64,000 nt of DNA from Anseranas semipalmata. Lineage: Eukaryota; Chordata; Aves; Anseriformes; Anseranatidae. Position numbers and translations under genes: made by a program. Shown one piece after another: positions 12,791 through 24,898 of this stretch (its first letter is position 1; the number at the start of each line of letters is the position of its first letter). Below the pieces are notes generated by a model, which ran no database searches, was not told the origin of the DNA, and worked only from the letters and a program-made list of their open reading frames with translations. The stretch is taken from contig VXAA01005247.1 of NCBI GenBank assembly GCA_013399115.1, forward strand, positions 929,788-993,787, given 5' to 3'.

Positions 12791-15700
12791 CCCAGGCTGG
12801 AAGCTCCCTGGCTGATGGCTGAGACTCGGCGTGTGTCTGTGCGAGTCCCATACGTCTGTCTGTGGCTGCGGAAATGCTGCTGTTCTCCTTCCTCTGTCAT
12901 AACGGAAAGCTTGCAGCGGCCCTGGGAATATTTAGCAATGAAATTGCTGATGTAAATGTGCTCTGGCATAAGACAAACAGCTGGAAAATGTGCTTTCTCC
13001 TGCAGTATTCTGAGGATGGGTGGCATCATCAAGGGCTATTCATCAGAGCTGGCACTGTGAGCCCAGCCTGTATGTCAAAATAATCTGTCCCTATCTTGGG
13101 GTAGGTTATAGCCCAAATGGGCACTGGGCAGGTGACAGAGCTGCTCTGGTGGCAGATGTCCTGCCCAGCACCTCAGTAAGGGATATGCTAGTAAATCCCT
13201 GCTGTGGTAGCTGCCAGCAAGCATATTGAGGGACAGATGGTGCTGCGCTGCAATCCTACCTGGTGTAAGGCTAATGCATAATTTAGCAACCCAGAAACAT
13301 GAATTGTATTCCAGTGGCTGCTGTGTTCTTTGGGGGGAGGGAGGGTACATTTGATTTACCCCTTCTTCCTGCTGATTGTTAAAGGATATTATGTATAACT
13401 TTTACTCCCAGAGGATTTGGAAATGTAACACCAACGGGATCTGTGTTGGAATCCCTGAATTTATTCTCCCCTTGCAGTTTCTGCAAGCCATACCGATGAG
13501 CGTGGTGTGTGCTGAAGGAGCTTGGTGCCCCCGTGTCCTGCCAAGGCAGTTAATGCTGCTGGCGAGGAGGGGTGGAAAGGACAGGGCTGTGCAGGGGAGA
13601 CGGTCCCCTCTGTGCCCCTAATGAGGGGGTGTTCTCTCCAGAACGCCTGTGGTAGTTTTGAGCCCCATTCAGCCTTACAGCTGTTGTTTCCCTACCCTGA
13701 GACCCCAGTCCCTGAGCCTTTCCAATCCTAAATCTACAGGCTGTCTCCTGGCAGTTCCTCCAATCCTTTTTCCCCCCGCTTGGCCCAAATCTCCTTGTTC
13801 ACCTCCCTGAAGGATGAAAAAGATATTTGGGATTTGGGGTCAGGAGGTATAGAGCAGCCTTGGCTTTGGGTGCAGAAGACAGGGCAGGAGCTGGTGAGCC
13901 TCCTAGGGTCTGCAGCACCTATCCTGTGAGAGGGCAGCTGTATGGGACAGGAGGTAATGAAAGTGGGTGAAACAGAGCCTGGTTTCTACAGCTGGAAGGC
14001 CTTCCTCCTCTGGATGGAGCACTGGAGGAAGAGGAGGACCAGGCGCTCTGGTTTCCCTGCGATTGGTGTCCCCCTGTCCCCTTCCCTTCCCACCACGGGC
14101 AGGATGGGAGCAGGGCTCCAGGGAAGCCCTCCTGGAGCTGCCATGCAGCAACCTGTTGAAATGGGCAGAAGGGTTTTTGTGCTACCACCTCGCCTGTTAA
14201 CCTGGCTGAGAGTAGCACTTCCATTTAAGTGGCAGTTTGATCTGACTGCGGGAAGGGCCCAATATGAGCTCTCTAACTCAGTTTCCAAGCATCCTTTTCC
14301 TGCTCGAAATGGCTTCCTTTCCCTGGCTAAAGCTCGCATCATGTCCTCTCCAAGGAGGGTGGGAAAAATACATTTTGATTTTGCACTCTTGGCAAATGAG
14401 GGAACACGCCCACGAAAACAAATACCCGTTAATTATGGCCATGAAATGCGGATTGAATCACAGCTCTGATAATGGCCAGGGCAGTTTGCAAGCCTGCTTT
14501 ATATCCCAAAGGGGGGGAAAAAAAAGAAATGGAACCTCTGTGTAGGAAGCTTCCAGCCACTCCTCTCCATCCATGTAAGAGTTTCTCCGCCAACAGGTGC
14601 TGCTTGGTTACGGCGTTGTTTCCATTCGAAGCGCAAGGGGGAGACTGAAGTTATTGCCTAAGATAATTAACTAATGCAGGATTCTCTCCTGGGCCCATTA
14701 GAGGAGGAATAACACCGGGTGTCAGAATGGCCTCGGGTTGGCTTCTGCTGGTGACCCGATGCTGTTGCAGGAGCTCGGGGAGCCCAGCCAGGCTGAGCCC
14801 TGCTCCTGGCCCTGCTGGCGTGGCTGGGGAGAAGTCGAAGGGGTTAAAACCAGAATGGAACACAAAATCCAAACTGTCTGAAAGGGTTTTTGCTTAAGAT
14901 GAGCTTGTGATACCTACAGCCCTCTGTTAAGTGCCACCCTTCCTTTCTGCCCTTTCCTCATTACCCCATAAAACAAGCAAGTCTGCTCGGTTTAGCACCG
15001 CAGCTGCTCTCTGCCCTGTGGGCTGGGCTGACCAGACCCTCTGCACCCATGTCCTTGCCCTCTGCATGGGAAAGGGGGAGATCTGGGGAAGCTGCCACCC
15101 CTTGTGGGCAGGGCTCCGTGTCCGACACCTGCGTCGGTCTCGCCCTGCCCCGCTGCAGATCCCCCTTTGGAGGGGCAGGTCCTGCTCCCCAGGGGCTGAC
15201 TCAGCGGCTGCAGCTCCCCTCCGCTTCCCTTCCCGGCTTCCTCTCGCATTGTCTGGGCTGGACGCTTCCGATGGCACTGCTCCCACCCCGGGGGCATCTG
15301 ATAAAACTGCTGCTGGCGTCAGTCCTTTCTCTTGGTGCTTTTTTTTTTTTTTAAAGGGAGGGAAGTTTGGACTTGCTGCTCTTGAGGCTTGGAGGGGCTC
15401 TGCTCCAGGAGGCACCTCACAGTGTAAGAAGCAGAATTAGGATTCAGGCTTCCTATGCTGAGAAGTCTTGTGGGCACCACCTCCATGGATCCTGATTCCT
15501 GACCCATCTGTGTGTCTATTCCCAGGGGTTGGGTAGAAAGCCTTATTACTTCAAAATAAAGTTTTAATTTTAACTAATTCTGTTTATAACTAAATCTCTG
15601 CTTGAGAAGCTAACGTTTGCAAAATGTCCAAGACCAGGGAAGGAGGAGAAGACTCACGATGGGGAGCAGTCGGTGCTGGGAGCCAGCGCGGTGCTGGGGC

Positions 15701-18151
15701 TGCGTGCACTGAGCTCGTGTCACGGGGCTGGCCTTGCTGCCAGCCTGCTGAAGGCAGCTGGAGTCTTTCCATCCATTTCAATGGGCTTTGGATCAAGCCT
15801 GGGGCGTGCTGGCTGTTTGTTTTGGAGGCCCACGGAGGATAAAAGCATCCTTTCAATGGCTGCTCTTTTGCCTTTGGCTCGGCTGCTCTCTGCGCCCCGT
15901 GGCCGTGCACTTTTGGCCGTGTACCTACTTTCTGAATGGGCAGCAGCTTGTGTGTTTTGGAAGGCTTGCTTCGGTCTTATTCGGAGCAATGTTTAATGCC
16001 CTGTAAAAGCGATGTGGTTCCTCTGCGGGGAAATGCCGTGTGCTGCTTGACTCGTTTCCTTTTCCACGGTCAGATGCTCAGATAGCACCGAGGCTCGCCT
16101 TCAAGAAGTGCGTTGCTTACACCGGAGCTAATTTGTTCTAACAACAAAACATACTGATTTGCTTCCTTCCAAATCTGGAGGGTTATTCCTCTTTGTTCAG
16201 AACTGGCAAATGCACGATTTTGTTATTAAAATGAGGCACTAATTGCTGTAGCAGCAGATGATGCATTTTGATTTTTTTTGCTTTCTTTGCTTCTTGAGAA
16301 GCAGAGTTGCAGCAGACGCGTGTCCTCAAAGCATTGCTCAATAGCGCAGTGCTGGCAACTTTCTGTAGATTTGATCTACTAATTTTTTCTATTTGGTGCT
16401 GGCTGTCGGTCTCTTGGAAAGGCCTGCACTCACCTGGGAGCAAGACATGTTAACTTCAGCTTGCGTTGGATCAAGCCCTACCTGAAGGTGGCATGGGGAC
16501 CTTTCTCTTAGCATGCCAGAGCTGTGGGGTCAGATCCTGGCAGCTTGGGCTGGGGCAGATGAGTACCGTGGTGCTGGGAGAGCGTCCGCATCGCCGCCTG
16601 TGCCATGCTGCTGTCCGCCCCAGCACTGAGCGAGCTGGCGGTGGGGCTCCGGCACCCGGAATACCGATGTCAAGGGAAGCTTGGGTTGGCGGTGATGCTG
16701 TGCTGAGAGTACCAGCGACACAAATGAACTCTGCTCTGCTGGGTTTATGGTCTGAAACCGGGGGTGGGGAAGGGAAGGTGTCTGCGGTGTCTCTTGGTTC
16801 GCGTTTAGTAAGGTGCAGTGATCTAACCATGACCTTCGAGCATGTACATAGGGAAGGACAAGTCCTCTCCTGGGTGCGTGGCTTTCCTGGCCAGGCATGA
16901 CCCATTAAGCCTGATCAAGGGCAGAGCATTGCTCTGAGTCGTGATTTTTCTGGAGGCTACAGCATCCTGGGTTACTCATCCTGAGAGAATGAATGCACCG
17001 AGGATATAATTATCATAGTTAGACATCATTTATTCTCGCTCTTTTAAAGATTCTTGTCAGGAGACTGATAGGTTTGGGTTGTTATTTTTGTCTTCCTGGC
17101 CATATATATCATGGAAAATGCTGAAACTTTACTATCCCATTTATGCTTCCTCTTACAGCGTTGTAGATCTCTGCCCAGTATTTAGGTTATGTAGTAATTC
17201 TGCCCCATTTGCCATAGATTAATGAGGCTATAAAATAATCATAAAGCTGGGGCAGCCCTGGATTTTCACACTCCCCACGTATTTATATCTACCACAAAAT
17301 GCTTCATCCAAACGTAATTACCTGACTTCTCCAGGCTCCCTTTAATATTCCCGGCTGACTCAAAGTGCTGGAGATGCCTCCTCATTTTTGGCTGTGCTAG
17401 GAGCAGGGCAGTGCCAGCACCCATCGTGGATTGATGCTGCGGGGCACGAGGGAAGCTGAGCAGGTTTGGGACCTGTCAGTGAGTGCACGGTGGTGCCTGT
17501 CAGGGTGACCTGTTGGTGGAGCAGGCGGAGAAACCCTCCCATGGTGTCTTAGGGCTGTGTGGAGAACCTGGCTGGGCGATCCAGCCCTGTGGTCCTTCAG
17601 ACTTTGAACCCACCACTCCTGTGATAAGACCCCAAAGCACTCTGTGGTTCCAGTAAGGTGATGGGCAAGAAAAGCGACATTGTCACTGAAACACAGAGCC
17701 CAGGGCTGCTGCAGGGGGCGGAGGGGCCTGCACTGACCCACCCGGATATTTGGGCACGTGCCCAGCTGCTGGCACACGCGCAGTCTGTGGGTGAATGAGA
17801 GCTGCTCGTGGTTACAGGGCTGGCAAGGCAAAACCAGCAGCTTGGAGAGGAATTGCTGCTCCTGCCACAGCTTCCAAAGGTGGCCATGGCCTCTCCTCAG
17901 TGCTATCACCATCAATGCCCTGCTCGCAGCCTTGGATCCAAGGCCGTCGCTGAGGAAGGCAGTGGTGGTGCTTCCTCTGCAGCCCCATGGCCCTAAGGAT
18001 GCCCCAGGACTCCCCTCTCCTAATGAAGCCTTCTCTGAGAAGGAAGTCATTCTCACAAATCGCCCTGGATCCTGCTGGCCTCTTCCTCGTGTTTTTCCCT
18101 GGTCCAGCTGGTATGGGTGGGAATGTCACAGACTGATCAGCATTTTTTCAG
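12791..18151. other. 5' flank, no gene recognised
   Basis: Noncoding as far as I can see. An AATAAA followed by T/A-rich sequence at 15555 looks like a polyadenylation signal but has no recognisable gene before it. GC-rich patch around 15000-15300. Frames up to 219 codons (17397-18056, minus) have no recognisable domain. Confidence 0.65.
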
Positions 18152-18770
18152 GGACAGGGTGTGTCTGGAAGCTCCACCAAGAAGCTGATTCCCAGACCAG
18201 TGCTGGCTGCAGAGGGTGCCTCTGGCCCACTCGGTGTAGGACCACGCACAAATCCCATGATGTGTGATGTCCTCACCCATCCATTGCATGCTCTTGTCCA
18301 GCAGCTCCTCCTGCTCTGTGTCCCCAGCCACCCCTGTCCTCAGCTCCCAGGGGCTGTGTTAATTCCTGCTGACATCTCCACCTGCTGTGCAGCACCTCTG
18401 GAGCCATCTCCTCGCCCAGGTTGCTGCAGACGGCAGTGCTGGTGCCTCGGTGGATGGAAACCTCCCAGCAGGGCACCCACTGAGCCTATTTCGACCCTGC
18501 TAGGAGGGCCTGCTCTGGAAGTGCATCAAGATGCTCTTCATCTGAAAGCTTTCGCAGGCTCCTTGTATGTGCGAGAGAAACGACTCCTCTTTCAGCTGGA
18601 AATCAGATTTCCCCCCATGTTTTTATCCTGCCTTCCCCAGAAGCCTGGGATGGTGTTTTCTGTTACAGACCTCTGTGCAACCTGACTTTTGGTAACGGGC
18701 TGTAGACTTCTGCCTTAAATTTCTATGTATAAAAATTCAAATAAAATTTGTGCATATTGCTATTTATTAT
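18152..18770 (+). other. Possible uncharacterised terminal exon (weak)
   Basis: A strong acceptor-like sequence (CATTTTTTCAG, ending 18151) is followed by a + strand frame open to a stop ending at 18685, then AATAAA at 18740-18745 and TG-rich sequence. The predicted protein is Pro/Leu/Cys-rich and resembles no family I know. Long frames also run on the other strand and in other frames nearby, so base composition may explain the openness. It could be a lncRNA end or chance. Confidence 0.2.
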
Positions 18771-21700
18771 ACATGAGAGAAGTTGTGCTCACTGCTAAGT
18801 TGTCTGCAGACTTCGTGAACCATCTCCTCACCTGATTGCATGCGTATGGACGTGTGAGTCTTCAGTGAAGCCATGCTAAATTACACCTTGATCTGGCTGT
18901 GAGCCACCAGAGGAGCTGTTTTACAAAAGCTGGGTGCTGCGCTCCTGTGCTGATAGGGCAGTAGTGGCTAATGATAAACCCGGTTTGTGAAACTGGAGCA
19001 CACGCTGCTCGTTTTGAGCCTGACCTGATTCTGTAGTGCCAGGTACCACGGGTAGGTGTTTGCTGTTGGAGGAGTGAGACTGTAAGCGCTTTAATCATTT
19101 ATAAAGTTAGAAGGCAGTGGCACTTCATTTCCAATATGAAATGATAATTAGTTTACTGTGGCATACAGAGTGCAGGAAATTCATGTTTCTGGCACAGTGT
19201 CGTCTTGAAAAATGTATTTGTCACTGCATTATGTTTACATTGTTTGTGTGGAACAGCCTGAGCTACCCGAGAGGAGGGGAAAGGCAGCACCGCAGCCATG
19301 GCACGGAAGGCTGTCATTAAATGGGCATCTCCTAGCTGTGCCTCCCCGAGGAGAGTGCCAGATACCGAAGAAGCCTCCCTAGCAGCACAGAGGAGAGGCT
19401 CCTTCCTGCAGATGTGAATCATTCGGGGCGTCAGCGGCTTTCAGCTCCATCAGGCTCTTGGCTTAGGGGCAGCTCAGTGGGCGAGAGCTGGGAACCTGCT
19501 GTAGCACTTGGAGGTGTCTGCAGAGAAAGCCCAGCTCCAGCAACCCTCGCCTGCGTGTTCCAGATGCCTCCACCGCGTGCTGCTACTGGCCTGAAAGGAG
19601 GAGGGCACGGCCCTTCCATGCACTTTTCCTTCACTTTCTAAATTAGGGGTTGATAACCCAAAAGGCAGCAGATGAATCTTTGTGGAATGGCAGACCTGTT
19701 CCTGACAGGTGCCCAAAATTCATGCTGGATAAAGGATTAAGCATATTAGGAAGATCTTGGGATTTTCTTCAGTAGTCTCAAAGAATGAAATTGCTTTGCA
19801 AACACCTTTTGCTGGAGGTTGACTCTTCAAAAACTCTTGATCAGGGGAGGCTGCATTACAGATTTATCCTATACACCACTGCTGCTTTTTAAGCATCTTA
19901 AGTACTGAGAGGTTACAACATCAAAGAGAAGGTGGCTGATGACTGTACTTCACTTTATCTTTATTAAGTTGGTAATTAAGGGCAAGAGTGTAGCAAAAAT
20001 GATTTTTGAAAAGTCACTTCATCTTTATTTGGGGTTAATTGCATTAATGGTCACAGCTTGACAGGCTTGTTACATGACAAGAATTAAAGAAGTGCTAGAT
20101 GTGCAGCTTCAGCATTGTTTGAGAAAGTCCTAATTCACGAGTAATCCTGCTGTTCCTGCTCGTGGAAACTCACACAAATCAGTCCCTCGGAGCTTCTTTT
20201 AAAATGTATTTTTAAAAGCAGTGTAATCGTGCTGTTGGCTTGTAACTGGAGCGAATGGGAAAATTCTGATGAATTTGTGCAGAAAGGACAAATGTGGAAG
20301 CGTGCCTGGGTGTAGGGGGGGTCAGGTGGGACTTCAGTGGACACTGTGATACCACCACAGCCCTTTGGGTCCTAGTAGGGACCGCAATGGGCTTAGCATT
20401 GCCCTGAGACCATCCCATCGTGTTGGGACTCAAAGATTTGATCTCTGAGTTGAGGTGGAAGCAGGTTTCAAAGTGGTGATGCCACGAAACAGAACTGTTC
20501 TCGTGAGGGCTGTCTCGGTGGCTTCTTGGTCTTAGCTGCACCTTGCTGCTTGCTGCGCAGAGGACTGAGCATTGGTCCCAATTGTGTTCAGTCAATGTAA
20601 GAGAAGACAAGTTATGGACTGAAGTGTTTTAAGCAATGGTTGGGACAGACGTCTGCTAGCCCATGTAATTACGCTCGGTGCATCTGCAGTAACTCACCTT
20701 TTACTGCTGAAGACTCCGAGACCAAAAATGATCAAAGTTTTAATGCCATTACCTGCAGCTGGGGACTGGGTGTGTGTCCTCGTCTGTGTGTCTGATCAAT
20801 GGTCTGTATGCAGGGGCAGAGCTACTTTGTAGGTGTAAGGGACAAGTGATGCTCTTGTCCCGTGGCCTCGCAGGCAGCTGAATTATGTATCCGTGTGAAC
20901 TTCACCAAAGGTGCTTTTGAAAAGAAAAGCAGCAACACAGCTGCCCTCGTGCCACGCATTGTGGCACAGTGTAACATGCAAAGAGGCCTGAGAATCCCCT
21001 TGAAATCTTTTCCCATTGTGTTGGTGGTGAACCTTTTGTTCTCTTTTAGTATTTATTATTGCAGAAATACAATCAATAATATAAAGACAAACATGAAGCT
21101 GCCACACATCAAACTTTCTATCCTTTTGGTGGTGGTGTTCTTAAATTCCTGGTGTGTAGGCTTATTCCTTACCAGAAATGAATGCCTTGTTATTTATTCT
21201 GCTGTAGATCAAATAGATTTGTAGTAGCTGTCTCCTCCCTTCCTTGAAAATTGTACATCTACAAAGCTTTCTCCTGGGATACATATTCTGTTTTTTTCCT
21301 GACAGAATAGAGATCAGGTTACTGCAACCTTTGAAAACCATTTGTACATCCTACTGGCTTTTCCATGCTGAATTTTCTGTGATCTCTATTCTGCCTCTAA
21401 GGAGTGTGAATGTTATTTAGGTATTTCAAATTAACCCATTTGCAATCAGGTTCTGAATGTGCAAGTCGACAGAAGACAGTTTGAATGGATACTTCATCAG
21501 CCCCATATTAAACATTGAAATTATTCTAAATTGCATTCAACTCTTCCTTGTATTATAACTGGCTGCTCCTTTTTATTCTAGGGGTGTTCAATGCTATGCC
21601 CAAGGTTCAGAGGGTTTCACTTAGTTCCTGGTTGCAATATGCTTTGAACTTTTTCTTACGCGATACTTTGTGGTAGAACAATGCTTTCTGGGTTTTATGC

Positions 21701-24640
21701 TGCCAGCTGCATTCTGCAGCCTGATCAGCTGGGGCTTTTAGCCTTTCATGTTCTGCCTTGTTCAGCACAGTTTGTTTCTCTCATTGCATTTAATGTAGAT
21801 GAGAAAAAATAATCCGAAAGTGCAACAATAAGAATCAAGATCCCTTGATCTTCGGTCCAGCTCTGTGGGAGATGTCCTTTGACCTTGGGAACATCACCTC
21901 GTCTTTCTCAAATTTGTCACAGAGGTTGAGATATCCCTGCTTTACTAGCATGCAGAGACGTACAGGCACTGCTGCTGGGGCAGACGCTGTGCAGATGTAC
22001 AAGGTGCTCACGTGTAGCAAGTGTCACCGCAGTCAGCAGCCTGTCCCTCTGAGCGGGACATGGGGACAGGGAGGGCAGCTCTGGGGCATGGTGTAGCTTG
22101 GACACGTCAGCTCTTGATCTCTCAAGGGACAACGCACTGCAGTGTGTGGGTCACCAGGGAAGGTTAGTTTAAATTTGGGTATGACTTGACCATAACGCAC
22201 AGATGCCATTGGAGATTTCCCGGCTGGTCGCTCTTTGAGCGCCGCTGGCGGAGGGAATGCAGTTACCTGCGGCTGAGCCTCTCGCTGCTGCGGGCGTAGC
22301 TCACTGGAGTACTTGCCTGCAGATCTTCGTCACTGCTCTCTCCCAGTGGAAAACTGGAACTCTTCATTTTGTACGTTCATACCGATATCCCGTCCCCTAA
22401 CCACAGAACAGTGAGTAACACTTGAGGAGGAGGAAGCCTTCCTTGTGGCCACAGGCTCTAAGATGGCATTCAAAGGAGGGGTAAAACTCTGGCGGTGCTA
22501 TACAGGTGCTGGATTTTAATTGTGGAACCTGAGTCTTCCCTCGCCTCTCGTTATAACAAGTTGTCCCTACCCTGGCTCTCTCCACTGTGTGGAGCTGCTG
22601 CAGGCTCCAAGCCATCGCGTCTGCCCGTGAGCCCAAGCAGCGTGAGCATCTCCTGGCCTGGTGCGAGGCAGACGGGTCCCTCTTCTGGTGTGGAAGCAAA
22701 GGCTGAGGAGTAACCAGGAGGCTTCTGAGCTGCTCTTCTTACCCTGGGGTGGAAATACTGAGGGGAGATATCACTTTATAACAGCTTCAAGTGTTTGAAA
22801 TAGAGCTGTCATCATCTTCCCTGCGTGAGAGCAAGTCTTGGAGACTTTTAAACACCCTGGCAGGGGCACAGACAATCACTGCCACACCAGGATGAGCAGA
22901 GCCACTCTTACTTCATTACATGTAAGAGGAAAAAGTAATGTTTGACATCCAGGCCCAAAGCCTGTCCAAAACAGGCTGTCGTCAGTCTACAGAATTACGT
23001 CGCCCCGACTAGGACGCGAGAGCTGACTCTGGCAATAGGAAGATTAATGTGGAATAAAATAGGTTTTGCAAATCCTTGCAGTGTGTTAAGAGCATGCAGG
23101 TTGTCTTCCTGCTGCGAAGAGCTGCTGGGCCAGCACAGCCAGGCTGCTGTAGAGGCTGTTTGCAGTGGTGTAGCCCAATTGAAAATCAAATCAGGTCTTC
23201 AGTGAGACTGCGGTCTGGTACATGAGGGCCTTTTGGGTTCTGTGCTCGTGGAATGGGGATGACCACTTGGGGTTGGCCCTTCGGGTAATGCCACTGTGGT
23301 TCCTGCCATTGCTGTGCTCTGAATGTCCTCAAATGTGGGGTGGCTTGTGCCAGCCAAAGCTTTCCGTGAAATAAGTGGCTTGTGCTTTCACGTACCTGTT
23401 GCCAAAGCCACGGCCCTGTTTTCCGTAAAATGAAGGCATCTGTCATTGGAGTGAACACGAAGAAAGCATTGCATGGATTTCTGCTAACAAGACAGCTTCA
23501 GTGATTGACATAGGGCAGAGTCAGCTCTCCCATGCAGCCTTTACTAAAGCCCTTCCTGCTCCCTTCTCATTCACTTCGTTGCACAAAGCATTACTTTCAC
23601 AGAGGGGTCTGTCTTGCTAGTGATTTTAACCGAAAATGTGCTTTTTGAGTTTCTTCAGTGAGGTGCTGGTGGTGGCATGTTGGACCCCTCACAGCTCCAG
23701 TCCCAAAAAGCTTAGGAAACATCAAATCCCACGGGGGACCTTAAAAAGGTTAATTGTCCTTTGACTTCCATCCTGGAGCAGCTTGCCTTGGCTTTTGATA
23801 GGAAAGTTCACAAATGAGGGGTGCGGCTTGCTGGCATTAACAGTTTCTGCCCCAGAAGGGTGGATTGCTGCTTAATTCTGTACTGGTTATTGAGGCAAGG
23901 CTGGGTTCTCTTGGGGGCTATTAGTTCAGAGTGTTTATTTACTGTGGGCTGTTTGTGAAGCGTGCTGCTAGCATGAGGAGCTTTATTTTCCTCATGCAGC
24001 AAGTGCTGTGTTAATGGAGCCGGGTTAGTTTAACAGGAGAGCAAAATTGTCTCTTTAGCAGGTGTTGGGCATTTAACTGATACAAGATGCAAAACCAAGC
24101 GGGAGGCACGGAGCTTTGCGCTGGTCGCATCTTCTGCCGTGCAAGCTGCGGAAGTTAGTGCAGCTGTTTCTGCAGGAGCTGCGCTGATATTTATTCTCCT
24201 CCACTTGCTGCTCCTGGTGGTTCTCTTTAAAACAGGATTTCTAGCATCTGATTTGAGTGCAGGATCAGTAGGAGAAAGCGATGACGGCTTTGCTCCCTGC
24301 GTGGCAGATAACGAGGTGTCGGAGGCGATAGCACCCACCGGGGTACGTTACGCGGTGCCGTGCAGTGGGAGCGCAGCGGGGCTTCGAGCCGGGCAGCGGC
24401 TTCCTTCCTACCTGAACCGTGGCGTAGAAACAGGCTCGTTGTCGGAGCACAGGGCAAAAGGGTTAAAACTTAATTGGAAAGCATCGTGGCAGCTCCCGGG
24501 GCTTAGCAGAGCTTTGCGTAAGCCGCTCGGAAGGACAAGGCTGCTGTGTGAGCTGCTGGTGGGGCTGAGCTACTGCAGCCGCTGGCTCCCCGCCGCGGCA
24601 TGCCTGGAGCCTGCCCAGGAAGCGCCGTGAAAGAGGAGTT
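18771..24640. other. 5' flank and distal promoter of FRMD4B
   Basis: Noncoding, mostly AT-moderate. It includes an 8-bp stem (GGGACAAG/CTTGTCCC, 20839-20861), the 14-bp inverted repeat at 21.3 kb, and rising CpG from about 24290 towards the FRMD4B island. No gene is recognised. Confidence 0.65.
21303..21393. repeat. Perfect 14-bp inverted repeat, 63-nt loop
   Basis: CAGAATAGAGATCA at 21303-21316 is exactly reverse-complementary to TGATCTCTATTCTG at 21380-21393. The 63-nt loop contains a minor AGGTT/AACCT stem. The flanks are AT-rich noncoding sequence. It may be the remnant of a small inverted-repeat element, a structured RNA, or coincidence. Confidence 0.85.
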
Positions 24641-24736
24641 TGTTGCGAGGCCGGAGCTGGCTCTCCGCACGCCCTATAAAGCGTGCCAGGGCCCTGACCG
24701 CGGGAGAGGAGCCGCGCTTGGCCGGCGGAGCCGCCG
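24641..24736 (+). promoter_or_regulatory. FRMD4B: FRMD4B core promoter and short 5' UTR
   Basis: A TATAAA motif sits at 24675-24680, 57 bases before the start codon, so transcription would be expected to begin near 24705, leaving a leader of roughly 30 nt (inference). No ATG occurs between the TATA box and the start codon. An in-frame TGA at 24695-24697 closes the reading frame upstream of the start. The segment lies in dense CpG sequence: I count about 31 CpG between 24661 and 24900. A TATA box inside a CpG island is less common than a TATA-less CpG promoter, so the motif may be coincidental and initiation could be dispersed. Confidence 0.6.
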
Positions 24737-24898
24737 ATGGCTTCGGTGTTGATGTGCGGGGTGGAGGACCTGCTCCTCGGCGGGAGCCGCTTCGTCTGGA
24801 CGGTGACGGTGGCGGCGCTGAGGCGGTGGTACGCGGGCCGGCTGCGGGCTTGCCGGCAAGCCCTGCGAGCATGGTGCGGCCTCGGGGACGTCTACCAG
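24737..24898 (+). CDS. FRMD4B: FRMD4B coding exon 1 (N-terminal segment, residues 1-54)
   Basis: First coding exon of FRMD4B, also called GRSP1, a FERM-domain scaffold known to bind the ARF exchange factor GRP1/cytohesin-3 and to act at the cell cortex and junctions. The exon is 162 nt (54 codons, phase 0 at its end) and opens MASVLMCGVEDLL, closing with WCGLGDVYQ; this matches the FRMD4B-specific N terminus I know from mammals and is absent from the main FRMD4A form. It is basic and aromatic-rich (RRWYAGRLRACR) and precedes the FERM fold. The ATG has G at +4 but C at -3, a moderate Kozak context. It is the first in-frame ATG after an in-frame TGA at 24695. The donor is CAG followed by GTATGG at 24899. 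Identity is from remembered family sequence, so an alignment would settle fine details. Confidence 0.93.

Noticed and set aside
15555..15560. AATAAA with T/A-rich sequence as a gene 3' end
   Set aside because: The hexamer is common in AT-rich DNA and no coding exon precedes it.
17397..18056. 219-codon minus-strand frame
   Set aside because: No recognisable domain, and a plus-strand frame overlaps it.
20839..20861. 8-bp stem with 7-nt loop (GGGACAAG/CTTGTCCC)
   Set aside because: Stems of this size are expected by chance in 64 kb, and vertebrate transcription does not use such hairpins as terminators.
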